Part shown: positions 6,651 to 7,964 of the stretch, one piece after another
How the letters are laid out: every line of letters starts with the position of its first letter
Numbering within the stretch: the stretch's first letter is position 1
Notes under the pieces: model-generated
The model's input: the letters and a program-made list of their open reading frames with translations, nothing else
What the model was told of the DNA's origin: nothing
Database searches by the model: none
Assembly (NCBI GenBank): GCA_001873005.1
Contig: MNYE01000017.1
Coordinates: 1 to 7,964 of the forward strand
DNA from: Dehalococcoidia bacterium CG2_30_46_9
GTDB lineage: Bacteria > Chloroflexota > Dehalococcoidia > GIF9 > AB-539-J10
DNA length: 7,964 bases
Direction of reading: 5' to 3'
Made by a program: the position numbers and the translations under genes

Positions 6651-6663
6651 TTATCCCTTAGCT
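6622..6663. repeat. Imperfect tandem repeat, two units, just after the lipoprotein B stop
   Basis: Two adjoining units each start AGAATT and end CCCTTAGCT (plus-strand reading): 6622-6639 (18 bases) and 6640-6663 (24 bases). They differ by a 6-base length change in the middle. The second unit abuts the stop codon of lipoprotein B (6666-6664). It is either a small slippage duplication or a pair of binding sites upstream of the operon. Confidence 0.5.
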
Positions 6664-7593
6664 TCACCCAAACGTACATGATGAGCAGGCCACCACGTTG
6701 AAGACTAGGCTCTTACTAACCATATTGCCAGTCGTATCAGACACTGTTACCGAGACTGTAACTTCTCCGGACGTATTTGGGGCAGTCCAAGTGACCATAG
6801 AGCCCTCCCCGGAAAGCTCACCCCCGCTAGCTGACCATCCATAGTTTAGCGCACTGCCCTTGGGGGCAGAAGCAAGACACTCGATTTGACAGCTTGTTGC
6901 TTTACCGATTAGGTAACTGCTAGATTGCTTCCTGAAGAACATATGTGCAGCAGTGACAATTAGGTCTTCGATAGTCGGTGGGGTGTTTGGCACCACACCA
7001 ATGGTTACTGATCTTGTGTACTTCTCACCATGTGCATCGGTAACTGCAACTGTGATGGTGCAAGTACCCACTGCCTCAGGAGCGGTCCAGGTAACTTCAG
7101 GCCCCGTGCCAGAAATATCACCTTCACTAGTTGACCACTCATAGCTTAGCTCGTCACCGTCAGGGTCTTCAGCATCACACTTCACTTGGAGACTACCCGA
7201 AGGAGTAATCCAGTCTGCGTCGGCGATCAAGGTGTTGATGACTGGTGGACTATTGACTTTTACCGTGACGGTTACATAATCCGTAACTTTGCCACCACGG
7301 CCATCGGTCACTGTGACCGCAACATTATAGACGCCTTCGGACTCAGGAGCAGTCCAAGTAACAGTAGCTCCGCTGCCATGTATGTTGCCTTTGCTAGCTG
7401 ACCATTCATAGCTCAACTCATCGCCATCCTCATCCGTAGCAATGCACTCAATCTGGCAACTCCCGGAAGTATAAACTGCGTTTGACTCAGCTTTGAGGCT
7501 TGTGATCAGTGGCGGGTGGTTAGCTACTTCGCAAGAAGGAACCAACAGCATAATTACTGCTATCATAGTTAGCAGACATCTCTCTTTTTTCAT
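6664..7593 (-). CDS. Lipoprotein with three PKD/Ig-like domains (copy B)
   Basis: 309 residues, aligning almost without gaps to copy A at 586-1515, domain 1 to domain 1 and so on. A three-domain ancestor was therefore duplicated whole. The start at 7593 has GGGAGGT six bases upstream; an in-frame start at 7659 would overlap the preceding gene and is rejected. Residues 1-20 are a signal peptide ending LLVPSC, with Cys21 as probable lipid anchor. Domains lie at about 25-112, 114-202 and 204-303. Domains 1 and 2 keep the D-x-DGDELSYEWS motif; domain 3 has ASAPKGSALNYGWS (241-254), so its acidic motif is lost. Each domain has a Cys before the motif position (50, 139, 238), and the chain ends CSSCTFG. 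It sits 40 bases after the Fe-S-tailed gene. The role is unknown; it is likely exposed outside the membrane. Confidence 0.85.
   Translation of the reverse strand: MKKERCLLTMIAVIMLLVPSCEVANHPPLITSLKAESNAVYTSGSCQIECIATDEDGDELSYEWSASKGNIHGSGATVTWTAPESEGVYNVAVTVTDGRGGKVTDYVTVTVKVNSPPVINTLIADADWITPSGSLQVKCDAEDPDGDELSYEWSTSEGDISGTGPEVTWTAPEAVGTCTITVAVTDAHGEKYTRSVTIGVVPNTPPTIEDLIVTAAHMFFRKQSSSYLIGKATSCQIECLASAPKGSALNYGWSASGGELSGEGSMVTWTAPNTSGEVTVSVTVSDTTGNMVSKSLVFNVVACSSCTFG
6829..7428 (-). repeat. Three DNA-level copies of the acidic-motif segment in lipoprotein B
   Basis: The same 33-base core as in copy A appears at 6829-6861, 7129-7161 and 7396-7428. The copy at 6829 is the most diverged and encodes the degenerate third-domain motif. 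All six cores in the window are recognisably related. Confidence 0.75.
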
Positions 7594-7599
7594 TAGCCT

Positions 7600-7606
7600 A
7601 CCTCCC
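7600..7606 (-). promoter_or_regulatory. Shine-Dalgarno site deciding the start of lipoprotein B
   Basis: GGGAGGT on the minus strand lies six bases before the ATG at 7593. It matches the site in front of copy A in sequence and spacing, supporting the same start in both. Confidence 0.8.
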
Positions 7607-7633
7607 ATTAGGCCTTCCTTGATGCTGACTCTT

Positions 7634-7964
7634 TCACTTTGCTGCCTCCTCCGAGCCAACCATCTGGAGCAGCTTCACCAGCGCCTCCTTATCTTGGGCA
7701 AATTCAGGTTCATTTAAAACAGCGCAGTCCTTCAAGTGTTTTTGCCCCCTCATCATAGCCATGGCGAAAGCAAAGCAGGTGGGAAGCCCACAATCATGAC
7801 AATTGGTTCTGGGCAAAAAGTCGAGTATATCCTTCGCCTTTATCTCTCCCTTTCTTTCATAAATGGGGGTGATGCTTTCCCGCTTCTGCCAGACACCATT
7901 TATCAACTTCTTGAGATAATCCAGAACCTTTATAGCATCCTCCTCAGACAGCACCTGCCCCACA
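7634..7964 (-). CDS. C-terminal part of an Fe-S-domain protein (5' end outside window)
   Basis: The frame is open from the window edge to the TGA at 7636-7634, giving at least 109 codons. A GTG at 7963 could be read as a start but has no visible upstream context, so the gene is treated as partial. The last 60 residues form a four-cysteine Fe-S domain, C-x2-C-x4-C-x16-C (codons 55, 58, 63 and 80 counted from 7963), with the LPRTNC entry and the NEPEFAQDKEALVKLLQ exit. This tail closely matches that of the MtrA-like protein at 1600-2436 (LPKTDC, DQPEFAANRQALAKLLE). The 50 residues before it do not resemble the MtrA part, so this may be a different methyltransferase or corrinoid protein, or a separate Fe-S protein. 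It is followed by a PKD/Ig lipoprotein, as in the second module. Confidence 0.75.
   Translation of the reverse strand, partial: VGQVLSEEDAIKVLDYLKKLINGVWQKRESITPIYERKGEIKAKDILDFLPRTNCHDCGLPTCFAFAMAMMRGQKHLKDCAVLNEPEFAQDKEALVKLLQMVGSEEAAK

Noticed and set aside
7594..7659. Upstream extension of lipoprotein B to 7659
   Set aside because: It would overlap the Fe-S gene by 26 bases and put a charged stretch before the signal peptide. The ATG at 7593 has an ideal ribosome site and matches copy A.

Overview
The window looks like a chromosomal fragment of an anaerobic bacterium. Every supportable gene lies on the minus strand, so transcription runs from high to low coordinates. Many starts have Shine-Dalgarno sites of the AAGGAG/GGAGGT type, which points to Bacteria. 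A bacterial Acr3 arsenite carrier, an MtrA-like corrinoid protein with an Fe-S tail, PKD/Ig-like lipoproteins and a MOSC gene beside a possible fdhD would fit an anaerobic Chloroflexota (Dehalococcoidia-like) genome. That placement is inference from gene content only.

Layout in transcription order. (1) 7964-7634: the end of a gene whose C-terminus is a four-cysteine Fe-S domain. (2) 7593-6664: a 309-residue lipoprotein with three PKD/Ig-like domains (copy B). (3) 6663-6543: a spacer with a short tandem repeat and a possible 21-codon ORF. (4) 6542-2535: a compact four-gene thiol-redox/arsenic operon made of a thioredoxin-CcdA fusion, Acr3, an ArsF-like thioredoxin-fold lipoprotein and an ArsG-like CcdA-superfamily permease. 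Its last three genes are closely spaced or overlapping. (5) 2436-1600: a protein related to subunit A of methyl-H4MPT:CoM methyltransferase (MtrA), carrying the same type of Fe-S tail as gene 1. (6) 1515-586: a second 309-residue three-domain lipoprotein (copy A), a clear paralogue of copy B. (7) 549-97: a MOSC-domain protein, preceded by a perfect inverted repeat that contains TATAAT. (8) 100-1: the start of a gene joined to the MOSC gene by an ATGA overlap, possibly fdhD.

The most striking structure is a duplicated two-gene module, an Fe-S-tailed protein followed by a PKD/Ig-like lipoprotein. Its two copies flank the thiol/arsenic operon, and the resemblance extends into the ribosome-binding region. 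The operon holds two parallel CcdA-type membrane proteins, each paired with a thioredoxin-fold domain, around an arsenite carrier. This suggests extracytoplasmic thiol or arsenical reduction coupled to As(III) efflux. No arsR or arsC is visible in the window.
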